Of a stretch of DNA of 64,000 bases, positions 1 through 12,291 are shown in pieces. The first letter of the stretch is position 1. Every line of letters starts with the position of its first letter. Where the stretch lies: positions 61,966,547 through 62,030,546 of the forward strand of contig CM060194.1 in NCBI GenBank assembly GCA_030549335.1, given 5' to 3'. Both the position numbers and the translations under genes were made by a program. This DNA is from Pontederia crassipes (Eukaryota; Streptophyta; Magnoliopsida; Commelinales; Pontederiaceae). A model generated the notes under the pieces. It was not told where the DNA came from and ran no database searches. It saw nothing but the letters and a program-made list of their open reading frames with translations.

Positions 1-73
1 AGAATAAGACATCACATTTATTTAATGACAATCGAGATCGATCACAGCATTATGCATGCTTGCATGTCCAATG

Positions 74-137
<64 letters not shown>

Positions 138-1870
138 TTTCAACAGTGTGTGAAAACTTGCATGCATGTAAAATGCATATGCATGATCTCATTGTAAAAG
201 AGAAACCGAATACATTAATGAATCCCAACTCCCAATCATTGCATGCATGAATGTACACATGGCCCTCCACTATATTGTAGTCTGCCCCCCTTTGATCTAG
301 CCAACAAACTATATCTTATCTCATATGTATACATTTTCCATTTTTAGTGCAAAAAACATATTTTTACTGAATGGAAAATAATATTGGCACTGAACTCATT
401 GATACAAGTTGCATGCACTGATGAGACTTTAATTTCTGGTGAGTGGAAACTTGCAAAGAACCCTCAAAAGTTTCAAACCCCCTGAGGGCCATCACATGCC
501 CCTTCGTGGACAGGAAGATGACATTGGTGTGTGATTTGGACTGAATGTGATCCTGCCATTGACGCTGCCGTTGTGGAAAATATTGCTGCACAATAATAAA
601 AATAAATGCTAAGGGGACAGTCTGACTAGAGAGAGAGAGAGAGAGAGAGAGAGAGGCATGATACATGCATGAACCAACAGAGGCCAACCCTGAATGCAGG
701 CAGGAACCAATACAAGATTCACTGTTCCACTGACACATGCGGAAGCACTCATTCATTTGCTGTCTGCTTGCGAAGACGGATGAAAACTCCCGGCATGGGA
801 ACTTGTAGGTCGGGCCTTACGTTGACTCCTGACAGGCCCGGCCCATTTCCCTTGTGGCGTTATCTCCCTGCTGCCTTCTCTCCACCACCAGTGACTCTTC
901 GTGGCGTGAGTGAGTGAGAGAATGAGATAGAGAGAGTATATATTTATTCTGGTCAGGGACAGAAAGAGAATAATTATTCTGGTCCAAAATTGCTGAAGTG
1001 GATAAAATACTGGTACATGCCGAAATAATGAGCTGCCCACAGTCTCTCCCCCCCCAGTCTCTCTCTCACACGCACTTGATATATGATATATCATATATCA
1101 GGTCTCCCCTACCAACTTTCTCTCTCCTTCCAGTCTTTTGTATCCATATGAGACCTAAATGAAGCAGGGCATCGGAACCGTTAATTCATTTGAAAATTAC
1201 GGATTTCTTGACCCACGATGGTACTAAGCACTCAGCTCTAAATTAAGTAGTTTCCACATGTCTATATGTAATAAAGAAATATATCCTCCATGTCTTTTGA
1301 CGAGCAGGAAATTCGCAAATGAAAAGAGAAGTACTAATAATTAGTTGATCAAATTACACAAATTGGAAAAGAAAAAAAAAAAGATATTAATATCTACCTG
1401 CTGCTAGATCATTGCATGTAAGTCTCCGATTTGTCATCTTGATTTGCATATATTTGGACATGACAAAAATGAAATAGCGAGATGTTGCTTGCATTGCATA
1501 CACATTACATGCAATATGTATGTATATAATAATTTGATCACAACTTATTATTGAACAGATATATTATATAGATCGTTAATTAGAATTCGGAGGTCGTTAA
1601 TTAATTTACGTATATATCGTGATGATCAAACCGCTACGGGGGAGGGGGGAATAAATGACTTCTGTTGCGACATGTTGGTCCTCCGATGCTGTTTATTATA
1701 TGTCGTTGTATTGAGATGAAGAGACGTGCATGGCAGAACATAGTTTTCTTTTCATGTCCCCATGGTATGCAATAGTATATAAATATGAATGTTTTGTATA
1801 GTATATGTATGTGTGTAAACAATAATATTATTATAACGCTCTGACCTAGTAGTTTTTTTTTCTCCATTTG

Positions 1871-1906
<36 letters not shown>

Positions 1907-3377
1907 GTGTCTGGGGGTTTGGAAATAGTTGGTGTTCTCGACAACTCCCAGGTACATATGATTACGTATCGTGTAGTATATATGTACATATGATTAAATT
2001 AAGCAAGTGATAGCCACATTTTACATGCTTATTTGATTAATAATCGTCACGGCAAAAGGGAGGACCAACATTTTAGGCCTCAAATTAGATTTACGTATCG
2101 TCTTTTATTCTTCCTTTTCGATTCTATTATTTCAATATATATCATATAGATATATAAGCAATTATTATTAGTAAAACAAAACAGTTCCTTTTTTTTCTCT
2201 ATTCCATTACATGTCTAAACTACAAAGTAAAAGCTCAATGATCTTGTTAAAGTCATGTGACTCAATCTATTTGACTCCACAAAAAGAAAATTTTTTGGAT
2301 GGATGTGTTACATGGGATCATATATATATTACCCTTTCATATTATATTGAAGGACTTTTTTTTTCGTGCTAGTGAAGCATAAAAAAAAATTGAATTGGAG
2401 CAAATATTAAAAATTATCTCACATTAATGGTTTCTTTTTGGGGTTCGAACTTATAACTTTAAAGTCACTTTGTACATCTCTAAACCAAGAAAACTCGACT
2501 ATCATACACTGAAATTTTTCATAAACACAATCCAATATGAGAATTATCTGTTGATTATCTTTCTTATTTCTTGCAAAAAATAACAATATTATATATAGTT
2601 GTGTGTGGTGACTTGACATTTCTTTTTTGTAAACAACCAATAACAAATATATCCACTCCTAAATTTCATGAATGCGCCCATGGTTTTCTAAGTTTACTAT
2701 GACATTGCATTAAATTGTAGTAGAAGCCTCAATAAATAAATATGGAGTGGCTACCACCAACATGCATCCATCCATCCGGATCAGGATCGAAGGAAGAATA
2801 TATGCCCTCTTCCTCCTCCTATCACAAAAATATAATTCGAATTAATTATCAGAACGAATCCTTCTCTTTCCTCCTTTTCCCCTTTCTGGCCAAAGAAATT
2901 TGAGAAAAAAATAGATTATTAGATGCTGATCAAGATTTTAATTTGATCTAATAATTTTCAGGTGAACAAATTTTTTGTACAATAATCCGGAGAATTAATG
3001 CAGATGCACTAGAATTACTAGTTGGCTTCATCAACTTTGCTCACTTATAATAATATTGTTATCTGATAACTAGATCGATAAGGTATGAATTATGAAAAAA
3101 GAATCTTACTTTTTTAAGAAGAACATGCATCATAGAGCATGTTAAAAAAGATGTAAATAAACTACACACTTAATTTCTCTATTATTTAGGCCGAAAAAAT
3201 ATTATCCCCAATACGAAATTTTTATAATTAACGGGAATTTTTTTTCATTGAGTAGACACTTAAGAACGATAAGAAAAAGGGTTATTTTCTTGAAATAAAG
3301 ACATTTCATTCCAAAATAATGTTGGAATTTAGCTTATTCAGATGAAGGATGAAGTGGTGACGAATATTTAATATGCA
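1..3377. other. Gene-free AT-rich intergenic stretch
   Basis: I see no convincing gene here. The stretch holds a (TA)n tract at about 75-129, a (GA)n tract at 628-655 and a second (TA)n tract at about 1873-1902, inside otherwise AT-rich sequence. The open frames that cross it are short, are made partly of the microsatellites and show no recognisable domain. Confidence 0.6.
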
Positions 3378-3380
3378 TTA

Positions 3381-3992
3381 GGCTCTGTTTGGCAAAGCTA
3401 ACGGTTTGATTAAAGAATAGCGGTTCGACTAGAGGATAGCGATTTAACTAGAATATAACGGTTAGCTATTAGAGGATAGCGAATAACGATTTATTTATAA
3501 ATTAAATAAAATTTGTTTAGTAAACATAGCGGTTAAATTAGCATATAGTATAAAATGACGAAAATAGACATAACATATAACTTGTGATCATTTTTATATA
3601 CATCATATTCATATAATTTAATTTAAAATAATTATTTTGAATGTTAATACTTTTAAAATCTTATTTAATATAAAATATTGATTAATTCAAAATAAAAAAA
3701 ACTTATTTGGGTTGTAAGTAAAATTAAAGATGTGATATATAAAATAAAAATAATATATGATGTTTAATAAGTACTTTTTTTACTTTAAAAATAATGATAT
3801 AATAAGAAGAAAATATAAAAACGTTACCTCTATACTCTATAAGTTAGTAGGAGTAGCTTATAGTGTTTTGTGTTCAAACCTCTAAACGCTACTGAGAAAA
3901 AATTTTTATCAAACGTTTGTAGTAGAGTTTTTACTCTAACAAAATGTTATTCGTTATTAAATATTCTACTTTTTTTTGTGCCAAATAGTGCC
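3381..3992. mobile_element. Tourist-like MITE (PIF/Harbinger type), 612 bp
   Basis: The left end reads GGCTCTGTTTGGCA and the reverse complement of the right end reads GGCACTATTTGGCA, so 12 of 14 terminal bases match. TTA lies immediately outside both ends (3378-3380 and 3993-3995), which is the target duplication expected of PIF/Harbinger elements. The interior is AT-rich, contains several degenerate AGCGGTT/GGATAGCGA motifs near the left end and has no coding capacity. It lies about 1.3 kb upstream of the PIF-like start codon. Confidence 0.75.
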
Positions 3993-3995
3993 TTA

Positions 3996-5270
3996 GAAGA
4001 AACGAAGGTTTAGGTAGAGATGAAGTAAATTAAATATAATACGTATTATTATAAAAAGAATGAATAAAAGCTGTTAAGTACGGACAAAATCTAAGATAAC
4101 ATTTGCCAGTTATCCGACTGCAGAGCAAAAATAAAAAAAAACATTATAAAACTGCGGAAATGTCGAGTTCTTATATGGTCATGATGTCAATGCATTCCCC
4201 TCTTTTTATATGATATATATATCCAGGTCTCATATAAAATGCTCCTTCTATGCGATTAAAAGCCGCAGATCGAGTCAAAATTCTCAAGTCCACCTCTTTT
4301 CGTTTCAGAGTGAGAAACGGAGCGAGAGTTCAGTTCTTCGCCTGAGGGGAAGATTGCAGACCTGGAAGAGGTCAGTGTTCCTTCTTTCTTTTTTTTTTCC
4401 TTCTCTCTGTTCTTTCTGATTCCAAGTAGTACTGTGAATCAATTAACTTTGCCTTCTAGAACAGCTTTCCATTCTTTCGTCTGTCAATGAAGAAAAAAAC
4501 ATTTTTTTTCTTGGTTTCGGACAAAATTACTTGGTGAACCTTTTGCTATGCGACTCGGGAAGTGCTTGGTTGTGTTTTAAGTTTTCTTGTGGTACTTGTT
4601 TTTCATTTCAGCAATAAAGCTTTGATCCTTAGCTGATGGCATGCAGGTAATGATATGTCAGGGATTCATCCTCTTCTCTCTGTATTGGGGTTTAGTTGGT
4701 TTATTTCTTGGTTGTTTGTTTTCAGAAGCTGGTTTCCTCCTGTTCATCTGTTAATAATTTCCGTTTTCCCTCTTTTGCTTGCTTGTGGTGAACATTTTTT
4801 TTCATCTCTAATCGTTTAGATTTTTCTGCTTCTTATTTTCAGGATTTTTTCTGATTGATAAGTTTAAATGGAATTTGGAAATAATAAGTGACTATTGTCA
4901 TTCTACAAGCTCACAGTTTTATTTCTTTTCTTTTGCCTGCTTAGTCAGTTTTTTAGGTTCTTCATTCCAGTGGTTGAAAAGGAAATGGGAACATAAGTAT
5001 TTATGTATGCATAGAAGTTGTGTTTCTTCTTATGTTTTTATGCAATGAAAATTCATGATTCTCTGCAGTTTTGTGACTCTGATTTCCAAAAGATGTTGTG
5101 TATGGATGAAATGAGTTTATAATAAGGAGATCCAAACATGTCTAAATTACAATTTAACAGTGTTATTTTTGCTTGATGGTTCTTGACTTTTACTTTCCAA
5201 GTCTGCTGAATAGAAGCTTGTTCTGATTCATCTTTTGTTTCCTTGTAATAACAAAGTTGTGTGGCAAGAA
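3996..5270 (+). promoter_or_regulatory. Promoter and probable spliced 5' UTR of the PIF-like gene
   Basis: A TATA-rich segment at about 4205-4222 precedes an AG-rich stretch at 4290-4370 that reads like an untranslated leader. That stretch ends in a plausible donor (GAAGAG|GTCAGT, near 4370). The T-rich sequence from there to the ATG at 5271 looks intronic. The exact leader exons cannot be fixed without transcripts. Confidence 0.4.
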
Positions 5271-8252
5271 ATGAACCAACATGTTCCTGACTGGGATGTG
5301 GGTAATGATTCCAGAGATCTTCCACTGGCAAGTAGAACTCTGACGGCAGGGTTAGGACTCATTTATTTACTCTCAGTACCTCATTTCGTTTTAGATTTTG
5401 TTGGTTCAACTTTTGATTGACGTTATCCATGGGCCGTGCACATTGTGGCTATCTTACAGAGGAGAAGATGAGCTTGTAGAACTACTATGGCAAGATGGGC
5501 ATGTGGTTATGCATAGTCAGACTTCTAGGAAAGCTCCCATCACCTTCAATAACATTGAGCAGGTCCAAAAACCTGTCCAAGGGCAGAGATCGGAGCAATC
5601 CGTGGGGAATTCTAGCAGCTTGATCCAAGAGGATAACCCGGAAACATGGTTTCAATATCCTGTAGATGAATCGCTAGGCAAAGAATTTGGTTCTGATTTT
5701 TTCTCTGAGATGACAGGCTTAATAGCAAGTGGCTCTGATAAAATCATTGATGATCTCATGGAAGATAGAGAGAAAATCGTGAAATTTGGTGCTCACAATG
5801 ATGCCAATCTTTGTATAGCATCTGACTCTGATCAGCACATGATTAATAGAAACAGAGCAACTCCCCCTAGACCGCGTATCATTGATCAGCCACCACGGGC
5901 TTCTTTCTTGAACAACACGATTCAAAAATTTCCGGTGTGCTCACGAGCGGCGCAAACTGACTTAAATTCAATGAATGGGCAATTGGGAAAAAATGGGCCA
6001 GGTAGTTCGGGTAAGTTAGTTGGTCAACAATCATCTGTGATATCAGTTGGATCAAACAATTATGGAAATAAACAGATTTGGGCCCATGTTGATCCAAACC
6101 ACAATCCAAGCATTGATACTGCTGCTGTTATTGAGGATGGTAGGATTGGATTGCCATCAGACATAATACAAACAACTGCACATGAATCTGCAACCTCTTC
6201 GTCTTCAGGTGGTTCTGGTTACAGTATAGGAAGGACAGGAAAACAAAGTGGGAACGTCCAGAACAAGAAAAGAAAGGATAAAGATGTGGAAGATTTGGAA
6301 TGTGATAGTGAGGTAGTCTTTTTATTTTTCTTTGTCTGCAACATACTAAAATCATCTTTGAGGTCATGAATTTCATAACTTTGTTTTTTATGGTGCAAAA
6401 TATTCACCATTAATCTTGTTAAACGTTTTTTAAGTTTTAATTCCAAGCTCATTCAAATTGGACAAAGTTGAACTCTTTTGACTTTGCAGGAGGGTGAGCC
6501 TGACGAGAGGATACCAAAGAAGCCAAAGCAGCAAACTACATCCACACGCAGAAGTCGAGCTGCTGAAGTCCACAATCTTTCTGAGAGGGTAAGTATTGAT
6601 GCAGGGTTATCTTTCGAAGTTTTACACTTTACGTATCTTGTTCTCACAACAAGGGACTTCCTTATGCAGAGACGAAGAGATAGAATAAATGAAAAGATGA
6701 AGGCATTACAAGAATTGATACCTCACTGCAATAAGGTATCATTTCTGTTTCCTTTGACTTCCTTAGCCATTCCACAATGAATTCAGTGGCAAATGCAAGT
6801 GATAAATTCATAGTTGTATTCTGATTATGTTGAATTTGTCATTTCCAGACAGACAAGGCATCCATGCTAGACGAAGCAATCGAGTATTTGAAGTCTCTCC
6901 AACTGCAACTTCAGGTTAGGAAATCTGATGATTGTGTGATATTACTTCTGGTAGCTGCATTGTATCTTATGCATTTATCAATATCTGTTGATTTTATCTA
7001 GATGAGCTTACTATCTTTTTTAAAAGCATAAGTTTATAAGAAATGTTCATCGTTCATTTGTAACACTTCTCAACACATGGGGCATTAAGGATAAAATTGT
7101 TTTTGCGAACTTTTTTTGGTGTGGAATTCAAGATCTCTTGACATACTTTTTTTGGATGCCCACTCAGGATCTCTTGACATACTTTGATAGAACGTATGTA
7201 ATGAGCTAAACTTCTTTTCTCAAACTTAAACTTTAGAAAGATTTCCTTTTGAGATGAACTTCAGAAAGCTATTCATATTTCTATCTTTAATATCCATAAT
7301 CAGATGATGTGGATGGGAAGCGGCATGGCACCTGTAATGTTTCCGAGCATGCAACAATATATGTCGGCAGCTATGGGTATGGGGATGGTTTATGGTCCTC
7401 TTCCTTCTATGCCAAATCCTGTTCAGTTTCCTGGGATTCCATGCATAAACCAAGCAGGAGCATCAGCATCAACCAGAAATCAAACACCTATGTATCCTTC
7501 CCCACCCTTGAATGCAGCAAACTTCCCAATCCAGGTGCAGAATGCCTACAAGGGCTTCCATCAAATGCAACCTCATCCTCAGGTTTGTGGCTTGGCTTCA
7601 TCCTTGTGCTATTTTTGCCTTTTGTTTCCTTGTCGAAAACTCCTGAGGTTATCTCTCTCAGGCAACGAATGATTATACAAATTGGCCGTTCATGATGCAG
7701 CAAAACAATTTAGAAGATGTGCCTTCTACTATCCCTCATCCCACTGCTGGAGGAGCTTCAGCTTCTGAAGATAAAAGATCAGGTAAGATATGCATGGTTC
7801 ATGACATAGGAATTTACAAAACTAATATGCATATCAGAAGCAAACCAAATCTTAAATGATTTCTTTGATATGCGGTACTGAGAAACTGTGATTATCCGTG
7901 AATATCCGCCTTTCAATTTTCACTATGACAATACTGTTGTAGTGTGGTGAAAGTAAGGCCTACTGCCACTGTGTTATCAATTGCTTAAGTTTTTCATTTG
8001 CTAATGTTTCTTGAGAATGAAAGAACAACGAAATCGGCACAGTAGATTAATTTGCTCTATTTGTCAGTTTTTTTCTTGCTCAATTTAGGTTGTGAACTTT
8101 AATCATTCCATCTGATTATATTGTTCAGTTAAGACTGAAAAAATTCTTTGTTATTTGCGAATTACCAGAAAACACAATCAACTAGAAAATTGTATAAATT
8201 ATGTCTGAGAAAACTGCATTTGACTTGCATTTCTCTTGTTTGAACAGGTTGA
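5271..8252 (+). CDS. PIF4-like: Phytochrome-interacting bHLH transcription factor, PIF4/PIF5-like
   Basis: Eight coding exons can be joined in frame: 5271-5350, 5460-6312, 6490-6588, 6670-6735, 6849-6914, 7304-7582, 7662-7782 and 8248-8252. All introns are GT-AG and they encode 522 residues. Near the N-terminus (about residues 28-48) is the active-phytochrome-B binding motif [28 protein letters not shown] motif follows, as in PIF4/PIF5. The bHLH spans exons 3-5: basic region [19 protein letters not shown], then helix-loop-helix with [14 protein letters not shown] and [18 protein letters not shown]. The segment after it, [20 protein letters not shown], is characteristic of PIFs. The His/Glu/Arg pattern of the basic region predicts binding to G-box/E-box DNA. 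By family, the protein is nuclear and light-labile through phytochrome, and promotes elongation growth. I see no phyA-binding motif. The choice of PIF4/5 over PIF1/3 is inference. Confidence 0.93.
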
Positions 8253-9773
8253 TTGCGGACCCTCTTTTAAGACAGCTAGCTATAATCTTCTCTTCGAGAA
8301 TCATCATAATAGGGTTTTCTCTGGACAGTCTCTAGCTATGCTACTTGACAATCCTACCAAAAGATGACGAGGACCGCCATTGTGGTTTCTTCATGACTCC
8401 ATTGTCTATAATATTTGTTCTAACAATAGGATGAAGCCATAATTTATTTTGTACATTTTAACTCATCTTGTTTTATATCGAAGTCAATGATAAGTAGTTT
8501 TGTTATGTGTAGAAGATAAGGATAGTTAGGATATTGATTCTGGTTCTGTTACTTTGTGGTAACAGGCCATTATGTATGTGCCACTTTGGAATGAGAAAAA
8601 GTACACACAAGAATCCTTGCTTTAGTGCATCAATAATGCACATAAGGTTTTGTTTCAGCATTCCTTTTGTGGTCCTTTTTTGTTCATTTACAGTGAAATA
8701 ACTTCTGCTGATGTTTTCAGTGCTTTGTATGCCCGCCCTAAAATTTTTTATTATTCAAAGTCCTTAAATGTTTGAATTTCCAGATCTTGTCTGATTGTGG
8801 TCTTGAACTTGTTTCATATTTGTAGGAAGGGTTTAACGTCTCTTATACATGCATCATTAACTTCCAAGTTCCAACAATAGGTTGCTGATATTGCGTTCAA
8901 GTTTTTCGTTCCGTTTCGACATGTTTGATTTTTTGTTTTTCCTTCTTTCTCAAGAATAAACTGGAGGATCAAGAAGATCTTGCCCATTATCCGGTTCATT
9001 CTTTTGGCAACACATTGTCTTGTTCTGTTACGTGGATGGTGCAGTCTACAAGAGACAGGGAGATCTCATATCTTAGTACTTGTCTCAAGTAGACATGTTC
9101 TGAAACTCTATGGTTGAATTATTAATCCATATGATACGACCTCTTTTTTTTAGCTCAAATATTCAGAAGGCCAACAAACATTGTCTAACAATCCATGAGG
9201 GTGGTCGACTACTAAGGTCTCCTCCTTATTTTAGGTTCCAATGAGTTGTTCCTAGTCCTTGGGTAGTTGGTTCTCATGTGAGGAAAACATGAGTGTCCTT
9301 TCAGATAATTGTTTCCATGATCCAGCCAAGAACTCCTGACCAGTTTGCCTCCTTACACTCGGTATGTCTGCTGTCATGTGGCCAAGTTACAAGAGAGGAA
9401 AGATCACATAAAAGAAATCCTGCATCATCTGAGTGATTCCTGGTGCTGTCTGGGTTTTTGGCCATTTCTGGGGCACAACAGACATAATTGGATTGGATTT
9501 GATCATATCCCTCAACAATAGTCATAATGAGGGCTGATGTGCTTGAACCTGATATGGTGTGCAGCATGTCTGGATCTACGAGAAATTTGCCATATGAAGC
9601 TAGCAAACAAGAATCATTGGATCCAGTGTGAAGAAAGAGGGGGAAAAATACCATCAATTTCACTTTAGCAATTCCTAATTATGACCAACTACTTAAAAAA
9701 TGTATTCCTATTGACAATTTTGTGATGAAAATTCAGATAACGTCTAATATACTATACACATAAAATTAAGATT
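8253..9773. other. 3' UTR and intergenic stretch after the PIF-like gene
   Basis: The first few hundred bases after the stop at 8250-8252 are probably the 3' UTR; AATAA-type signals occur, but none is decisive. The rest has no supported gene. A 120-codon minus-strand open frame at 9301-9663 shows no domain, and I treat it as chance. Confidence 0.4.
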
Positions 9774-9788
9774 GGGATTAGACGCTAA

Positions 9789-9860
9789 TAGAGCGGAATG
9801 GCGTCGTATGATCCATGTAGTCGACCCCACCTAGTGGGATAAGACTTTGTTGTTGTTGTT
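9789..9860 (+). mobile_element. RTE-type non-LTR retrotransposon, severely 5'-truncated tail
   Basis: Only the last 72 bp of the family are present. They run from the end of the reverse-transcriptase ORF (TAGAGCGGAATGGCGTCGTA...) through CCACCTAGTGGGATAAG to the (TTG)n tail. The same 3' end recurs at about 12275, 27332 (minus strand) and 61490. Target-site duplications flank it: 9774-9788 and 9861-9875 match at 13 of 15 positions. This size is the usual outcome of target-primed reverse transcription that stops early. Confidence 0.85.
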
Positions 9861-9875
9861 GGGATTAGCTGCTAA

Positions 9876-12091
9876 CTAAAAAAAAAAATTCATGCAATGT
9901 ATACTAAATGAAATTGAAAAAGAAAATGTCAACTTGAATTCTAGTATTAATGAAAGTAAATTATATATGTAATGCCAACTCTTCTTATCTTAATGTAAAG
10001 ACTTTGGATAAGGTTTAGGGATATAAATTGGCATCCTCTAACTTTCTTTTATGTTGGAAGTGTAATAGAAATGGAATGGCAGTTCCTAATTGCTCATCGT
10101 CCCCTCAAACTTTTTTTTTCTTTTGAGAAAGTTGGATGCGTTATGATCAGTGGCCCACCACCTATATTTCTATATTCATCCTTCACACTGAAAAAAAAAT
10201 AATGGTGTTTTCATATAGTTTTCCACAGTAATCTTCTGCAATCTCCTTGTCATCTACAAAATTGTTTAATTTATTTGCTAATAATTTTTTGCAACGTCAT
10301 GATCGAGATTAACCACTTAGATATAATTAAATCAAGATGACTAAGATGACATGCTTAAAAATATGAACCGATTAATTGTATCCTGATATTTGATTTGATT
10401 TGTTGTCTCTTTCAATCAGCATCCCCCAAGATGGGCATTTGATCACATCATCCTCTTCAACATGTCCATGAATTGGATGGCAGAGAGACCAAGTTGAATG
10501 CCTTCTTACAGAATCTTGAAAGCCTTAGGAGCCACATACAATGTACACATCCAATTCCTGCATGATTAAAAGCATCTAATACATTTTCTCTGAAATGAAA
10601 TTGACCTGGTTAATTATGAACTGGTTAATTTGATCTGGAGTCTAGGTTGCTCAACCTGTTATATTTTAAGTAGGATACTGATTATATATTTAGGACATCA
10701 GATAATGTTTAATTAAAAGTACTATTGGCATCAATTAATAATAGTACTGTTGAAATCGTATTATATTTTTTTTTCTACTAGTGATCGTCTATATATATTT
10801 CTCAAATAACATAGACATTACATAAAGAGAATAAACTCGATTCTGTCACTACCAAGTTAATGAAAAAATAGGACTAAGAGCAATTGATAACATTAAATAT
10901 AGAGGCTCTCTTTATCACGACCAAAGCATTAATTGGTCTATAAATTTTCCTCCACCATATTTGGTCAAGAGCTTTGATTGCACCATCATTCAAGACGACC
11001 ATACAGACCAAGAAGAACAAAAAAAAAAAAGAGAAAACAAAGTAGCGCATGATGTGAGTAATTGGTCGGCGTTTCTTCTCGGATATAAATATATTAGTAT
11101 TCAACTGTTCGAAAGAGTGTTAAATGATAAATTTGATCATAAAAATTTTAATGTATGCCATTCATGAATGGCTTGTTTCAATTAATATGGTCTCAACTTG
11201 CATTGAAAAGTAAAAAAAAAAAAATAATAATAATAGTGTTTAGTATAGAAAATAGATAATAAGAAAGCCACACATTGAGGAATAGCAATTAGCAAGAGGA
11301 CCTTATATTATGTCATGGTGATTTCACTAACAAATGGCAATTGTTTTGAAAATTCAGCAGCAAGATGCAAGGGACATCATCTTTGCAGATTTCTAATTTT
11401 TAATGATAGATTGGTGTGTTTCTAGAATATATCGTTTTTTTTTTTTTAGTGCAGAAGAAATTAGCAGGTAACCCATGAGTTCTTATTCAGTCTGTACATC
11501 TTCTTGCACTTTGTTTTAATTTCAAATTAATATTTACAATGCAAAGGAAATGAATGATGATACCAAGACTAAACAGACATGATGTCAAGGGTATATTTGG
11601 ATGAACGGTTGATATGGTTGATCCCAGGCAGAGAGTTGAGAAGGAAACAAGAAATCTGATTGAGAAATTGGAAGCTTTGAAAGTATATGAATACAGTGAC
11701 ATCAAGTTCCAATGATGCATGATGGTTCATGGCCTAAGAAGAAAAAAGCATTTCTTCATGTGTTTTAAATCCCTACTCGAAAGTTTCACCTCATATGCAT
11801 CAGATTTCTAGCTAGAGATAGAAATCTATATTCTCTTACCATGGGACTTGAACCAAATAAATCCAAGGTTTTCAATAATGCCCCACTTGATTTTTAAATG
11901 AGACAAAAAGCTAATCAAATTTCTTAGAGTGATAAATTGGTCATATGTTTAATGTGGTGTGAATTCTGATACTCAAAAGCCCAATATAAAAAATAAATAA
12001 ATATTAAAACTAGAAGGTGCTAGAAAAACACAAACAATATTATTTCGAAGGATTTTAAAGATGTGCACTGCATTGAAATTTTTTTTCAGAT
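9876..12091. other. AT-rich intergenic stretch without a supported gene
   Basis: I find no coding region, tRNA or structured repeat that I can defend. Homopolymer runs (A or T, 8-12 bp) are frequent. Short minus-strand frames at 10874-11104 and 11487-11720 have no domain. Confidence 0.5.
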
Positions 12092-12107
12092 TTCTGTTAA
12101 TCTTCTC

Positions 12108-12275
12108 CGCTTATGTTTTATAGCCGGTCCAAAGCCCGGATAAAGGAGGAGGGTTGTGTTAGGCCCCGACAGCCAGCGTAAAACCCTGTCGAATCTCATG
12201 AACATGGATCAACGAATGCGTCGTATGATCTATGTAGCCGACCTCACCTAGTGGGATAAGGCTTTGTTGTTGTTG
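12108..12275 (+). mobile_element. Short head-to-tail RTE derivative, 168 bp, non-autonomous
   Basis: A perfect 16-bp direct repeat flanks the insert (12092-12107 and 12276-12291, beginning TTCTGTTAATC). The last ~70 bp (from ATGCGTCGTATGATC) match the 3' end of the three other RTE copies, including the (TTG)n tail. The first ~100 bp contain GCCCGGATAAAGGAGGAGGG and are absent from the other, 5'-truncated copies. I infer they are the 5' head of the full-length element. The element therefore looks like an internally deleted RTE that keeps both ends, or a SINE-like passenger using the RTE tail. Confidence 0.75.
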
Positions 12276-12291
12276 TTCTGTTAATCTTCTC

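Noticed and set aside
56..250. Frames encoding YIYIYI runs, also at 45502-45813, 57763-58046 and similar places
   Set aside because: They are translations of (TA)n microsatellites.
408..455. CTGATGAG ... GGAAAC resembling a hammerhead ribozyme core
   Set aside because: Helix II would begin with a G-G mismatch and have only three pairs (ACT/AGT). No closing helix with a UH cleavage site is visible, so chance is more likely.
669..1094. Open frames on both strands around 669-1094
   Set aside because: They are short, overlap a (GA)n tract and lack domains, ATG context or splice-consistent neighbours.
2440..2460. GGTTCGAACTT resembling a tRNA B box
   Set aside because: No D arm, anticodon stem or acceptor pairing can be built around it.
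9301..9663. 120-codon minus-strand open frame
   Set aside because: No recognisable domain, typical intergenic composition and no neighbouring exons.
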